Origin: Paenibacillus oenotherae
GTDB taxonomy: Bacteria; Bacillota; Bacilli; Paenibacillales; Paenibacillaceae
Reading direction: 5' to 3'
NCBI RefSeq assembly: GCF_019443105.1
Contig: NZ_JAHZIJ010000019.1
Coordinates: 38,934-102,933, forward strand
DNA length: 64,000 bases
Shown: in pieces, positions 63,541-64,000 of the stretch
Layout: the number at the start of each line of letters is the position of its first letter
Numbering within the stretch: position 1 is the first letter of the stretch
The notes under the pieces: model-generated
The model's input: only the letters and a program-made list of their open reading frames with translations
What the model was told of the DNA's origin: nothing
The model's database searches: none
Translations under genes and position numbers: made by a program

Positions 63541-63760
63541 CGCGACCATCCCTGCTAGAATGCCGATCTATGCCACCTGGAACGACTAGCGTTCCGCCGG
63601 ACCGCGAGCATCCCTGCAAAAACGCCGATCTATGCCACTTGGCCCGACTAGCGTTCCGCCAGAACCGCGAGCATCCCTGCAAAAACGCCGATCTATGCCA
63701 CCTGGCCCGACTAGCGTTCCGTCGGAACCGCGAGCATCCCTGCAAAAAAGCAGGCTTTTC
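63541..63760 (+). repeat. Tandem 63-bp direct repeat
   Basis: Units starting CGCGACCATCCCTGC or CGCGAGCATCCCTGC occur at 63541, 63603, 63666 and 63729 (62-63 bases apart), the last broken by CCTGCAAAAAAGCAGG, a member of the palindrome family. All share CGACTAGCGTTCCG. No ORF with a start signal is supported. The stretch 63368-63540 shows nothing clear except the likely cotJ promoter region. Confidence 0.8.
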
Positions 63761-63874
63761 TCCCGCTCTAGGATGACGTACAATAGTTTGTGTACCAAGA
63801 TTTGGCCCCTTAACAGGGAACAAAAAAGTAGAGTATCCTCGGGGTTACCACGCACCAAGAAGGGACTCTACTCC

Positions 63875-64000
63875 ATGACTATAATAGCAGAAAACCAGCT
63901 CACAAACCTATTTGAAAATCTTGTCACTCAGTTTGTAAAAGAAAACCTGGAATCCATTATGAAGGCGGAGATCAAACACTTCATGGAGGATGAAACGAAC
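63875..64000 (+). mobile_element. IS256-family (mutator-type) transposase, N-terminal part
   Basis: The first 42 codons (MTIIAENQLTNLFENLVTQF...) match the usual start of IS256-type transposases in Bacillales, with 'KAEIKHFMEDE' just before the cut. The gene runs off the right edge. The left end of the element is probably between 63775 and 63870 but I could not place the terminal inverted repeat because the other end is not in view. Confidence 0.7.

Overview
The window looks like chromosomal DNA of an endospore-forming Firmicute close to Paenibacillus. Reasons: Bacillus-type gene order around dnaE (accD, dnaE, ytrH, ytrI, ytpI, ytoI), YheC/YheD spore coat proteins, two gerABC-type germinant receptor operons, a cotJABC operon, LexA (DinR)-type SOS boxes, and strong AGGAGG-like ribosome binding sites. 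Function names rest on motifs read by eye, gene order and remembered families; no database search was run.

Layout. 1-7.8 kb: 5' end of accD, a small GlnB-like protein, a YutG/PgpA-type protein, dnaE (minus strand), then ytrH-ytrI-ytpI (plus) and ytoI (minus). 8.0-16.3 kb: six tandem paralogous membrane histidine kinases of the AgrC/Spo0B-like class with no response regulator nearby; the last four have lost the key Asn of the ATP-binding N-box. 16.3-23.8 kb: a repeat-bearing intergenic region, then five ATP-grasp YheC/YheD paralogues and one acetyltransferase. 24.5-31.7 kb (minus): HAD hydrolase, phosphodiester glycosidase-like protein, then a complete STM4011-STM4015 cassette (two radical SAM proteins, a sulfatase-like hydrolase, an ATP-grasp-like protein and a leucine-rich-repeat protein). 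31.8-37.0 kb (minus): a very large unrecognised protein and a TULIP/P47-like partner. 37.3-41.6 kb: a Cache-GGDEF diguanylate cyclase, a 1.2-kb array of small palindromes, and a membrane protein/PspA stress operon. 41.7-52.4 kb: two gerABC operons facing each other, with a NAD(P)-binding protein, an FMN glutamate-synthase-like protein and a small unknown gene between them. 52.4-54.3 kb: an SOS-controlled Y-family polymerase operon. 55-62.2 kb: modA with a divergent HTH/periplasmic-binding-like regulator, a MarR regulator, and a 1400-residue fusion of molybdopterin nitrate reductase with a sulfite-reductase-type flavoprotein, which together make a molybdenum/nitrate-assimilation block. 62.2-63.4 kb: cotJABC. 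The end holds tandem repeats and the start of an IS256-type transposase.

The most unusual content is (i) the six-kinase array with a graded loss of catalytic residues, (ii) the 1227 + 480 residue toxin-like gene pair beside the uncharacterised STM4011-4015 cassette, and (iii) one family of non-coding palindromic repeats (CCTGC-N6-GCAGG within a longer unit) seen at four clear sites and amplified into a 162-bp-period array near 39-40 kb.
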